The notes beneath the pieces were generated by a model. It was not told where the DNA came from and made no database searches. It was given only the letters and a program-made list of their open reading frames with translations. DNA of 64,000 bases, from contig VCMS01000086.1 of the NCBI GenBank assembly GCA_022539475.1, positions 111,719-175,718 on the forward strand, in the 5' to 3' direction. This DNA is from Gracilaria domingensis. Its lineage: Eukaryota; Rhodophyta; Florideophyceae; Gracilariales; Gracilariaceae. Shown piece after piece: positions 45,954 through 56,798 of this stretch (positions are counted from its first letter, which is position 1; each line of letters starts with the position of its first letter). The translations under genes were made by a program, and so were the position numbers.

Positions 45954-47480
45954 TCAACCCTTATGGGTGTCCAAAGAAATCGTGTCCTTCCAGGAATCAA
46001 ATGAAGCAGAACCCTGCGCAGGGTGACAATCCTCATTAACGCCGGAAACTGAATTGAGCGTAACGCTTTCCCCTCCCATGCGGGCTTCACTACTCACCTC
46101 GGCTGGCAAGCGTTTAAACTTGACCATCCCTGGTGGCGCATCTCTTCCTGCATTAGGCTCCACAGTAGTGGCAGCCACATTTCCATTGGATGCAACCGCT
46201 TCTACCGTACCATCACATCCTTCTGGATTACAAACCAAATCAATCGGGTTCAAATACGATAGGACCGAAAATGTCTCCCGAGTCTCCGGTACCAAAAAAT
46301 CTTCCACCAAAACCTGGTTATCAACGACAACATCAACGAACCCAGCTTCAGGGTACACGCCGTTTTTCACCGGCTTCATGCCATAGATTCCCACGGCATT
46401 CAGACCAACATGGCGGTAGTCCAGACAGAACTGGAGAGACCTATCCTTCCTAGGAACCACCAAAACTGGTGCCAGCGAACGTCCGGTACGAGTCGAATCA
46501 AAAAGAGACCGTACGAACGGGACAAAAGAGAAGCGCTTCCTTCCATTCAGGGCATCAACCACAGTAGACCACGGAGTGGTGAGCACCTCAAGTAGGGAAC
46601 CAGATTTCACAACATCAGATCTTTCAAACCCACGGCGGGTATTCAACTGCAAATCCTGTTTAGGGACCGACTTCTCCATACGTGGAACAACCGAGTCATG
46701 CCGCGACGGTTTCAAATCCCAAAGGGCGTTCAACTTCTCAGCTTCGAGCTTATCAGACAAGCCGACAACATCGGAAACATCCAGACCAGTAGCAAACATA
46801 CCCGAAGGGTGCGCAGTAGTTTGACTAACCACTTGCTGGTGCTGTAGCGTCTGCGTGGAACGCGAGAAGTTAGCAACAAGAACCTGAAAAGGTTTCCTAC
46901 CTTCACAAAGGGTAATGCCTCGAGCAACAGCGAGACCATACTTCTCCAAAAGAGACGGTAAGTGGTGCACAATAGCAAGTCCATTTCTCTCAGTTGAGAC
47001 AGTAACCCAAGCTTGGGACATCGGAGGAATCCGGACAAACTCGGAAACGCGTACCTTCGAAGACTCAACACCTTGAGATTCATACTGCTGAGCTGGTCGC
47101 AGCGGAGCCGCGTTACGTGCGGAGCGCTTCTTTGCCCGTTCCCACGGTTTTCCAGCAAATGGAACAGACGAGCCATCTACCAGCTCCACCCTCGAAAGTC
47201 TGGGTTTGATTGACTCCACATGGAGGTGGCAAAAATCACAACCGAGCACAATCGGGGCTGCAAGCGTCTTGCACACAACAAAGTTAACCGATACAGCGGT
47301 CAGTCCTAAACGAACCATAATTGGTATCATACCCATCGTAACAATTGGGCGATCATTCGCATCAGCGATTTCCTTCAGGGGACCGTAACGGATAAATTTA
47401 TGACACTCCTGCGGAAGGAACGATTCCAGCATACAATTGGGGCCGGCTCCGGTATCCAATAGAGCGACATGATGAACCAT
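45954..47480 (-). CDS. Element B truncated pol: protease without RT core
   Basis: A 508-codon open frame. It starts with a retropepsin-like protease, ALLDTGAGPNCM and VLGCDFCHLHVESI, closely parallel to element A (LDTGAAPNLI, VILGCDFCDRFVEAI). A shared linker follows, then only the first RT motifs: LAPVLVVPRKDRS and FCLDYRHVGLN. After MKPV the palm, RNase H and integrase are gone, and a non-homologous tail continues to the stop. The frame is uninterrupted, so the shortened product might still be made, but it cannot copy or integrate the element. B would need enzymes from a relative such as A. Confidence 0.8.
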   Translation of the reverse strand: MVHHVALLDTGAGPNCMLESFLPQECHKFIRYGPLKEIADANDRPIVTMGMIPIMVRLGLTAVSVNFVVCKTLAAPIVLGCDFCHLHVESIKPRLSRVELVDGSSVPFAGKPWERAKKRSARNAAPLRPAQQYESQGVESSKVRVSEFVRIPPMSQAWVTVSTERNGLAIVHHLPSLLEKYGLAVARGITLCEGRKPFQVLVANFSRSTQTLQHQQVVSQTTAHPSGMFATGLDVSDVVGLSDKLEAEKLNALWDLKPSRHDSVVPRMEKSVPKQDLQLNTRRGFERSDVVKSGSLLEVLTTPWSTVVDALNGRKRFSFVPFVRSLFDSTRTGRSLAPVLVVPRKDRSLQFCLDYRHVGLNAVGIYGMKPVKNGVYPEAGFVDVVVDNQVLVEDFLVPETRETFSVLSYLNPIDLVCNPEGCDGTVEAVASNGNVAATTVEPNAGRDAPPGMVKFKRLPAEVSSEARMGGESVTLNSVSGVNEDCHPAQGSASFDSWKDTISLDTHKG

Positions 47481-47753
47481 GAGATGGTCAGAGAAGCCGA
47501 AGTCGGCGTGAACGTTGTAACTTCTCTACGGGAGCATCATCACACGTTCCAGACGCTTCGGATTGACCTTTCGCTTCCACAGCCGAACGAATTGACCCAT
47601 CTCAGGGTGCGAATCCGCAAAGAATAAAGATATCTTCCTCGAGAGGATCTTCATCGGGGGGCGAGGCTGTGAAGCCTCAGGTGGCGATGACCCCTGTTCA
47701 CAGGTCACCTCTCCCAAATGGGAGGGTTCCGAAATCAGTTTTTCGGAACTGTC
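47481..47753 (-). other. Element B gag-pol junction, cut by element A
   Basis: On minus it begins at the duplication GACAG and reads into a GAAAAACTGATTTCGG segment, as at the gag stop of element A (51029-51046 there has GAAAAACTGACTTCGG). A 5-bp hairpin, CTCCC-ATTT-GGGAG, follows (47711-47724). The matching upstream part of gag is at 62209-62290. Confidence 0.8.
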
Positions 47754-48727
47754 TGTAGAGCAACGCATTTCGCGTGGTTATCAGGATGATGCGCCTCATA
47801 TACTCAGGGGAGTGATACGAGGATGCACTCGAAGAGTTATGAGTTGGACCCAATTTTGGCGGTTACTTTTGGAATGGCTTTCCCACAGTTACCTGTAATC
47901 AGGGTTGCCATTGCTGGCCAATATCGCTAGGTGGACGCGTGTACTACACCACCGTGTGTGTGCATATTACGGGACAATAGGTAGTGCACCTGAGGTGCCT
48001 GACACTGGGCTAGCCACGTGTACGGACCCCTGCGGGTGTGCACCACGTGTACATAGTTAGTTTAGACCTACTTAGGTGAGCTCGACCTCGTCGTCGCGAG
48101 CACCTTTGTAAAGTCAACCCGAGCAATTCTAAGTGAACTCTTTGTCGAGTAGCGCTCTCTTGAGTGGACTCTACACGAGTGAGGCTCTGGCGCCAACCGC
48201 CTACGTGGGTTATCACTCTCGCGAGTATAGCCACGTCTGGTTACGGTGGTCCTACCCTCTCGGTACCTTTGAGGAACATCTGTCGTTGATGTCGGGACCT
48301 GAGGGTCGTACCGAGGAGGTATAGGACTAGATTACGAAGTGATCCGACTCTGTATAGAGTTTTGCCGTGTTTACGGAAACCCGTGCATTACCGTTGGAGG
48401 ATCTCGCCCCGCTCCGGGCACAGTGCCGAGGAGGCCCTACCCGTCGCGTGTGGGTGTTGTTTGGTTGTTGTTTTCTGTTGCTTTCCCTCTCGGGACTACA
48501 CCTGTCGTTGGTCGTGTTTCATCGTTGCCGATACCACCCCATCTCTGGAGTTTCTCATCGTTTCCTCACCACGTGGCCTAGCACCTCTGTAGGTATAGCC
48601 AGTTGCCACTTCGGTCTTACAACCGAGTTACGGTGGTACAGAGGGCTCTGTCACTGGTCTGCCATCTCTCACGAGAGCGGACCTTCGGACAGTCTGGTGG
48701 GTTTCACTCTTCCGAGTTTGCCTTACA
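47754..48727 (+). repeat. 5' LTR of element A
   Basis: Starts TGTAGAGCAACG, ends TTGCCTTACA. The CTGTC duplication precedes it (47749-47753). It contains CTGTATAGAG (near 48349) and CACCTCTGTAGGTATAG (48582-48598). A stem with GGTG-CTCG pairing to CGAGCACC lies at 48075-48104. Confidence 0.95.
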
Positions 48728-48730
48728 AAG

Positions 48731-48748
48731 TGGTCTCCCGACCTAGAA
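48731..48748 (+). promoter_or_regulatory. Primer binding site of element A
   Basis: TGGTCTCCCGACCTAGAA, three bases after the LTR. Element B has the same site with one change (60690-60707), so both use the same tRNA; I cannot say which. Confidence 0.75.
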
Positions 48749-48971
48749 CCGTTTTAGGTCACTGTCGTGGAATTGACTTGATTGTTGACGGATCACCGTT
48801 TTCTGACAACGATCAGGGGACTCTTTAGAGTTTTGGAGGTTGACAACTTTTGAACGTGAACCGCTGACGTGGTGGTTTACCGAGAAGGTTTATTGAGTTT
48901 TCTTGTTCTTTGGAGACTCGTGTACGAGTTTAACTGGATCATCTGGATCAGATTGCCTACTGGTTTCCAGT

Positions 48972-51041
48972 ATGCCGCAACCGCCTCGAGGTTCTCGAGC
49001 TGGTTCAGCGCGGTCGTCAGCTGCGGTTCCACCCGTTGCACCGACGTCCCGGTCTATCCCAGATGAGGCGCAACCTCTTGAGGTCGTACCCCGCCCCCGG
49101 AGAACGCGTTCAGTTACGGAAGCACCTAAGGAAAATGTGGGTTCTGCTCAACCCGTCGTTGAGACACCATCCATGGTTAACCCTAACGCTGCTACCGTAG
49201 CCGAGTTGGCTAGGTAGGAATCCCGCTTGGATATTAATCACGCTGCTCACGTGGAACTCCTACAGGATGTTACCTCGTTGAGGACGCAGGTTGATAATGC
49301 CCAGGTGAGGGATGTCTCAGGAGACTTACGTCTTCTGAGAAGGGACGTGAATTCCATTATGGAAAATCTGGGTACCCCAGACTTCTTCGTCACGGAGTAC
49401 CGGGCATTTGTCGAGGAAATGCGCACCGATATCGGTCGAATTCGTTCGCGCTTGGAAACGCTGGAGGATACAATCCGCATGGATGAAGCTGTGGACGCAC
49501 AGGTTCCTCAAGGAAATCCATCTGCGGATGAAGACCATCGTTCGGTGAAGCAGAAACGTCGACACCCAAAACGAGTTCACTACGATTCGGATTCATCGCG
49601 CTCTGACTCGAGCGGCATGACTGAAGACAGTTCGTCAGATTCATCTGATAGTGATGACAACCGTCATAGGTCACGTTCGACACGGTCGAAAGCGACGCAG
49701 TCTACTCAGGCAGTGATGAAATCACGCGTGAAAGGACGGCGCCACTTGGGACTCAAAGAGTTAAAGCCGACGGACCCGCTCTACACAAAGCTGTTGTCGT
49801 ACCGCTATTATCGGTTGGAGGATGTTACTTCGAATCGCTCTTCGCGAGGAACCGGTAAGGTGAAGGACTACATTCGAAGGTTGAATGTTACCCTTGAAAC
49901 AAGGAAGTTCTCGGGGACAGATCCTATCCTTATCTTGGATTTCCTTGCCAGGTTCGTCCAGGAGGCCGATATACTCGGTATGAGTGAAGCACAGGCATAT
50001 GTGGCACTGCCGTACTTCCTAACAGGGACTGTGGAAGATCAGTACAACTCAGTTCGAGGAACGTCGAGAGCCTCGGAAGGAGGAGTCACGTGTTGGCCGG
50101 AAGCCGTGAACTACCTTCTCAGGTCGTACGCGACTTCCAACGCGATTTACAGCGCTACTCTTGCTGTTCGCGACACTAGACAGAAGAGTGGAGAATCTGA
50201 AACGGTTTATTCAACGCGGTTGAACAAAGCGTTTCACCGATGTGGTAATGTGTATTCCGCACAGGAGCGGTGTACCATGTTTGTTGATGGTTTGGACCCC
50301 ACCATTCGGTCGTTGGTCGCTCGCCGACGCGAGGAAAAACGCCGAATGACGTACCTAGAGTTGGTTAATTACGCCCAGGCGGAAGGAGAGACGTATCGAG
50401 CCCGCAACCCGGGGCAGCGCCGCTCGAAAGCGCTACTCGCGGAGAGTTCGTCACCATCGATGTCGGTTTTGCGACGTGAAACCGCTGTCGGTGATGCTGA
50501 TAACGTCCACTTCATCGGAAGTAACCCCGATTCTTACGGATCTACGGACCTGCCGTCAACCTCGATTCCGAGCACGGAAGAAGACCCCGCATTGTATGCC
50601 CAAAGTGTCCGGGTGCCTGCAGCCCCGCTGCCTTACGCTAACAATTCGTCGCGCCTGAACCGTCCAGGGTGGAAGGACACAGCACCACAACGTCGAGTGG
50701 ACAATCGCCCTCGCGACAAACCGGCCTCGGTCATATGTTACCAGTGCTACCTTCCAGGTCACGTATCGACGCAGTGCGTATTTCCGCCGTCGCACCGGCC
50801 GAAAATTATTGCGTATTACGACGCCCTCACGCCCGAGGAAAAGGAATCTGTTCCACGAAAGGAATATGATAAGGCCAGAGTTGAACTGGGATTACCGGTT
50901 CCGGTCTATGCTCAGCCCTCCGTTCCGGCACAGGCACCTTCGAACCAGGTTCAAGGCGAAGTACCCACGCATGGGGTTCAGTTAGGCCCCCCGAACGGAG
51001 TTCAGGCACCGAATTCGGTGAGCCCCGTTCAGAAAAACTGA
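48972..51041 (+). pseudogene. Element A gag
   Basis: About 690 codons from the ATG at 48972, with one in-frame TAG at 49215-49217; the frame after it is intact. The N-terminal part is Pro/Arg-rich. A coiled segment then includes RTDIGRIRSRLETLED, an acidic Ser/Asp tract, and a capsid domain from RKFSGTDPILILDFLARF through the helix YLLRSYATSNAIYSATLAV to MFVDGLDPTIRSLV. The CCHC knuckle CYQCYLPGHVSTQC lies near 50735-50776. Gag builds the particle and binds RNA. The TAG could be a simple mutation; no second full copy in the window tests readthrough. Pol follows in another frame after a 40-base spacer rich in short inverted repeats. Confidence 0.9.
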
Positions 51042-52013
51042 CTTCGGGAGTTTCCCCTACGGGAGGGGCGCCTTCCGAGCCGAAGTTGAAGGCGCCCGAG
51101 GCGTCACAGCTTCGCTCCCCAGCTGTTAGAATCCTTTCAAGGATAGCGGCTACAACTGACGTGAGCTCAGAACACCTTTCGGTTCTACGTCGTCCGTGGA
51201 TACGGTCCCGTAATCTCCGTATTCCGGAAAGAGTTCTTGTGATGGCCAAGAGAAACTACAAAGTTTATGCCGATCTTGGCTTGTCTAACCAGTTCATGGT
51301 TCGACAGTTGTCTGTGTTGGATACAGGAGCTGCACCGAACCTGATTCACCTTGAGTTGGTGCCACCCGCGCTACGGGATGAAATTCGTCATGGTCCAGGT
51401 TTGGACATCGCGGATGCCAACAATAACCCGTTGCGTACTCTTGGGTACATACCTCTCATGGTACGATTAGGAACCTGTATGGTTAAAGTGGATTTCATGG
51501 TTTGCAAAAGCATTGCCGCACCGGTGATACTCGGTTGTGACTTTTGTGATCGTTTTGTTGAAGCGATTCGACCTCGAGCTCGAGTTGTTACCATGGATGA
51601 TGGTTCCGAAATACCGATTGTAAGGAAACCGCTAAAGAGAGCTACACGCAAGCGCGTCCCGCTCCCTGCTGCACAGGAAGTTCCAACCGTCGACCCGGTA
51701 TCATCTAAGCTCCATGTGGCTCATGCCATCGCAATCCCTGCGCAATCCCAAGTTTGGGTCACCATAACTACTAAGCAGTCTGGTCTACGTGTGGTACAAC
51801 CATTGCCATCATTGTATGATCAGAAGCAACTCGCTTTGGCGAACGGAGTAATCTCGGTGGAACCCGACAAACCATTCAGAGTTTCGGTCGCCAACTTTGG
51901 CACAACCCGACAGTGGTTAGCTAAAAACCAAATCCTTGGTACCACTCTCCCACACCCTGCTGCTATCGTACCGACGAAGATACCCGTTGCGGATGTTCTC
52001 GGTATAACCGATG

Positions 52014-52027
52014 CTAAGGAGGGGGAG
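52014..52027 (+). promoter_or_regulatory. Internal polypurine-tract copy 1 (element A)
   Basis: CTAAGGAGGGGGAG in the protease-RT linker, one base different from the 3' tract at 58717-58730. It also encodes Lys-Glu-Gly-Glu, so protein constraint is an alternative. Confidence 0.45.
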
Positions 52028-55000
52028 GGATCAGCGGAAACCGCTTTTACCGCATCGGTTACCCCGGCGAGCGAAGTTACCGAATCGCTGGCACCCACCG
52101 AGGGTAAAGCGTTGCCACCAGGAACGGAAGATACAGACCCTGTCAAGGAACTGGAACAGTTGAATTTTAATCATGTACCTGAATCTCATAGAGGTAAGCT
52201 AAGAGAAATGTTGAGGGAGTTCACACCCATGTGGGATGGATCCCTCGGGACAATTGGAATCACGGAACACCGTATTGACCTACTTCCAGGTACTAGCCCC
52301 ATTTCCCAACACCCATACTGGGCTGGTCCCAAAGCTAGGGAAGAAGAGCAATCTCAGGTTGAGAAGATGTTACGCGCTGGCGTCATAGAGGCGGCTCAAT
52401 CCGCTTGGGCCTCACCCGTGGTGCTAGTTCCAAAAGCGGACGGATCGTGGCGATTCTGTATTGATTACCGTCGTCTAAATTCGGTCACCGTCAAAGACGT
52501 TTATCCCATACCCAGGATGGACGAATACATTGACTCGCTTGGGAGTGCTACAGTGTTCACCGCCTTGGATGCCAATTGGGGATACTGGCAAGTTCCGATC
52601 CGTGAAAAGGATAAGGACAAAACTGCTTTTGTGTGCCACCAAGGTTTGTACCGGTTTAAGCGAATGCCGTTCGGATTAACCAACGCACCGGCTACGTTTC
52701 AACGTGCTATCGATATCCTCTTGGCTCGATTCAAGTGGAAGACCTGCTTGGTGTATCTTGACGATATCATCGTGTTCTCCGATAACCTTGATGACCACTT
52801 AACACACGTCCGGGACGTCATGAGAGTCCTCAGGGACGCGGGCATTACGCTGAAACTCAAGAAGTGCGAGTTCTTCACAGATTCTGTCAAATACCTAGGG
52901 CATATCATTCGACCTGGACAGCTCTCAGTTGACGCAGTTCGCGTGAAGTCGCTGAAGGAAGCGAAACACCCTACGACACAAACGGAACTCCGCCGTTTTC
53001 TGGGTCTTTGTAATGTATATCGGCGTTTTGTCCCGAACTTCGCAGATATTGCGACCCCTTAACCACCTTTTGAGAAAAGGTCAACCAGTTCAACTGGAAC
53101 CCCTAGGCGACGCGGAAGCGTCTGCCTTTTCGGCATTAATTGACGCAGTAACGTCACCGCCAATCTTGGCTTTGCCTAAGCTAGGACTTCCATTCGAAGT
53201 AGACACTGACGCCAGTGCACACCAGGTTGGTTGCGCCCTGTTTCAGGTCACGGAAGACGGCGTGAGACATCCAATTGGATACTGGTCGCGATCCTTGAAC
53301 GTACACGAACGTAACTACTCAGTTTCGGAGAAAGAGTGCTTAGCCGTTGTATGGGCTCTAACTACACTGAGGCCATATCTTATGGGCAACCATTTTACGG
53401 TACATACGGACCACTCATCTCTCCGATGGCTCATGGAAATCTCGGAACCATCAGGACGCTTGATGCGTTGGCGCTTGAGGTTATCGGAGTTCGATTTCAC
53501 AGTTACGTACAAAAAAGGAACGTTGAATCTGCAGGCAGATGCACTCTCCCGCTTGGGAACAGATGCAGAAGCATCACCAGTTGACGATCTGGACATACCA
53601 TGCTTTATGGTGGAAGAACAAGCAGGTTGGGTCGAATCCTTGTCGGATGACATCTGTGACGACATCCTGCTCACTTCTGAGAAGTTGGATCCCTTGACTG
53701 GATCTTTTGTACCCATCACTCCCGAGGAGATGATCCGAGAACAGCAAACGGATGAGTTTTGTACCCGAATTCGCGCTCGTCTCAATGGAGGAGATCGTAT
53801 ACCTTTTCAGGTTAACGATCAGGGGTACCTGGTTAGGTTGGTCGAAGCGTATACCCAAATTGTGGTCCCATACTCGCTGCAAAACCGTGTGTTGGTCATG
53901 ACACACTATGTGAAGGTAGGAGCCCACCCAGGAGGTCGAAAACTATACTTGACCCTGCGTAGGGATTTTTACTGGCCGTCAATGGCATTGGACTGCTACG
54001 CAGTACGACGCTCTTGCACCGAGTGCGCTAAGAATAACGTGAAACTTCGTAAGTACTCGAAGAAGTTAACGCTGTTCCCAGCACGGTCTTCTTTGGAGTT
54101 TATCGCTATCGATATCTTAGGTGAATTGATCAGGACCGCAAGAGGTAATCGATACCTTCTGGTTATCACCGATCGGTTCTCTAAGTTGGTACGGACAGTC
54201 CCGCTGAAACGGATTACGGCCACCGTGGTTGCACAAGCTTTTGTCACCCACTGGGTCTTTGTGTACGGTCCACCGGTTCATCTATTATCAGATAACGGTT
54301 CACAGTTCACGTCGAAGTTTTTCCAGGACGTCTGTCGGATCTTGAGTGTCAAGAATTTATTTACGACCACCTACCACCCCCAAACAAATGGTCAGGTAGA
54401 ACGATTTAACCGTACCATGCTGAATGCATTAAGATCTTATGTGGCAGATCATCCTAAGGATTGGGATTTGTATACGGACGCTATTACGTATGCGTACAAC
54501 ACCCAAGTCCACCGGGTAACGAAGCTAGCACCTTTTGAGTTGGTATTGTCAAGAGTACCGCCACCGGTTGCAATCGAGGCTCAAGAAACGCTTTCTACGT
54601 ACCCGTCTGTTGGGTTATACAGGAACGCTTGGAAGGATTGGTTAACAAAAATGGTACCGGTCGCTCGCACAGCGATGGATAAGGCGCAGGCCGCTTATAA
54701 GCGCAACTTCGATGCGAAGGTTAAGACCCCACTACCAAAGGTCAAACCAGACGATATGGTATTTCTCCGCAAAGAATACTATAATCCGGAGAAGGAACGC
54801 CGCCACAAGCTCTCGCCTATCTCGGAAGGACCCTACAAGGTCATTTCCGTCACGGACGATACCGTAGTATTGGATATCAATAATCTCCACGAACGGATAT
54901 CGTTAGACCGTGTCGCGCTGGCCCCACCACCCTACGTTCACGTTAACACCCAACTGGGTGAAGCTACAGGGGACGAACAGGTCGTATCTTCGCGCCCTGC

Positions 55001-55143
55001 GACTCTCCGCCCTGATCGCGGCTTATCGGATCTACCGAAGTCAAAATCACCCACGCGGGTAGCACAACCCGTTGCGGGAGACGAAGAGGAAAACTCAACT
55101 AGAGTTGACCCCCCAACGGACGTCGTGGCTCCCGTGCCACCGC

Positions 55144-55157
55144 CTAAGGAGGGGGAG
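55144..55157 (+). promoter_or_regulatory. Internal polypurine-tract copy 2 (element A)
   Basis: Identical CTAAGGAGGGGGAG in the pol tail, at a place where C (12033-12046) and B (45304-45317, minus) have the same tract. Confidence 0.45.
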
Positions 55158-55493
55158 GAAAGTACGGAACCCGTTACACCGGCGTCGCACGGTCACACTG
55201 TGTCGCAAGGTACCGCCACCAATCTCGCGGTCTCTACCGATAGCGTTGTGGTGCGCCGAGGCGCTGTACCTCGTGGTGATACTCCGTCGAGTTCGTTGAG
55301 CAATGCGCTGGAAACGAGACGACCCACCCAGGGGGTACACACCGCTGTGGATAACGTAACCCCGTCGGGAACACCACAACTGAGTGAGGTCACCACCCGC
55401 AGAGCGGAGAAGACAGTATCTGTAGACCCGGGCTTCCCGGAGAACGCAGAGCCGCAAGCGGTAGATCAGCTCAATGTTACCGACCGGTGTTAA

Positions 55494-56186
55494 CCACGCC
55501 GTGGTATGAGGAAACGAGAAGTCGTATTTACCCGCGTATTATTTGGGAAAACAACCTTGGAAAGGTGAAGTACGAAGTACGAGTTTGGAAACCGTCGATG
55601 GTGCACCCACGCCGCGTGGCAGAGGACTCATGACACACCCAAGTGGAGAGTAACACGTTGTGTGACGTGGTGACGTACGGAAAGCACCGCCGACGCGGGG
55701 AACTGCTGACAGTAAGTCGCGTGCGCGAGTACCACACGTGCAGGGTGCACGATGTACGGTCGCCAACCGTAGGCGAATGGACACCTGTTAGGGTAACTTG
55801 TGGCTCACACGTGCCACCGCCTGGCCAACCAGAAGGCCGCGATATGCACCGTGATTGGTCAATCCACCTCCATGGCGCACGAGCGAGACCCTGCCCGTTC
55901 TCCGTCGCACGGACGATCCTTCTGGATAGCAAGAGGGAGCTCAGAATTCCGAAGCTACCGTTGGACGGTTGGAAGCTCAACCAAGACGAGCCGAAGCTCG
56001 TCAGACTCAAGAAGGAGAGTACTTCAAGAAGAACCTTTCAGGTTGAAGATTGGACGCTCCTGGCGTAAGTTGTAGTTGTCGCGCAGCGAGGAACTCCTAG
56101 TGAGTCGTGACTGGTTAAGTCCAAGAGGAACCCCTCTAGAGGTTAGCCGGCCACCACCTCGCCACCCTCGAAGGTACGAAACCACA
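55494..56186 (+). other. Element A spacer between pol and chromodomain
   Basis: A plus-strand frame at 55643-56068 is open, but its composition is not convincing. Short inverted repeats (ACCAC-GCC-GTGGT at 55493-55505, CCACG-CCG-CGTGG at 55607-55619) are present. If the chromodomain is joined to pol by splicing, the intron lies here. Confidence 0.45.
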
Positions 56187-56429
56187 ATGGGTGAAGGAGA
56201 GCAGTCAAACACCGAGGTGTACCCGCAGGAATACGTGATCGAACGTATCGTACGTCATGTTGTAGACCCCGACGGGACGGTACTGTACCAAGTGCGATGG
56301 TATGGCTACTCCGCCGAGGAGGACACCATGGAGCCGGTCGAGCACCTACCTAGGTCGAAGATCGTTTCATACCACCGTCGCACTCGGTCAGCCTTGCCGT
56401 CCAACCTGGACCAAGCCCAGGTGGGATAA
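56187..56429 (+). CDS. Chromodomain ORF of element A
   Basis: 80 codons from the ATG at 56187; the frame is open upstream to 56076 without an ATG. Chromodomain: YVIERIVRHV, then YQVRWYGYS, EDTMEPVEHL and SYHRR. The usual TWEP motif is TMEP here, while element C keeps Trp. In this domain class, aromatic residues bind methylated histone tails and guide integration; whether Met at this position matters is unknown. Location and order are the same as in element C. Confidence 0.82.
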   Translation: MGEGEQSNTEVYPQEYVIERIVRHVVDPDGTVLYQVRWYGYSAEEDTMEPVEHLPRSKIVSYHRRTRSALPSNLDQAQVG

Positions 56430-56798
56430 GAACCGTCTCCGGTGAGGAGCTTTCAACTATACCGCGATGCGGAAGACTCAGAATGGAGAGTTGACCCCTC
56501 CTGTGTGGGGATGAATGAAGGAAGAAGACCAATGAAGCGGTGAAGACTGAACTAGAGGAAGTGAGAAGAAAGAAAGAAGAGCATACCGAAATGCCGGTTG
56601 TACCGATTTAAAACGGTTAGAGTAGAAGAAGCACCAAAGAAGTGAAGTACACTTGAACACAGTGTGAGGGAAGAAGTAATCGAAGATCGATCAAGTTCGT
56701 GGAGAACAGGCAAAAGGGTGAAGGGAAAGTTACCACTAGATGGTTTTACTGTTTCTATCCTATACTAAGGACCAAGTCCTCCAGCCCTGCTGGTCATC

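Larger units (their letters stand above)
51242..55493 (+). pseudogene. Element A pol (PR, RT, RNase H, IN), one frameshift
   Basis: ATG at 51242 gives MAKRNYKVY; the frame is open further upstream without an ATG. Protease LDTGAAPNLI near 51319. RT has [20 protein letters not shown] and catalytic YLDD near 52757. One frameshift near 53060 (after FADIATP) precedes RNase H with VDTDAS, SEKECLAVVW and TDHSSLRWL. Integrase: zinc finger with HYVKVGAHPGG and CTECAKN, core with IAIDILGEL, LLSDNGSQF and NGQVERFNRTM, then KEYYNPEKERRHKLSP. A Pro/Thr-rich tail runs to 55493. All catalytic residues are present. There is no chromodomain here; it lies in a separate downstream frame. Confidence 0.95.

Noticed and set aside
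54947-55776. Mini-hairpins in the pol tail of element A as a special array
   Set aside because: About seven stems of 4-6 bp in 830 bp is close to a rough chance expectation, so it is not reported as a finding for A.
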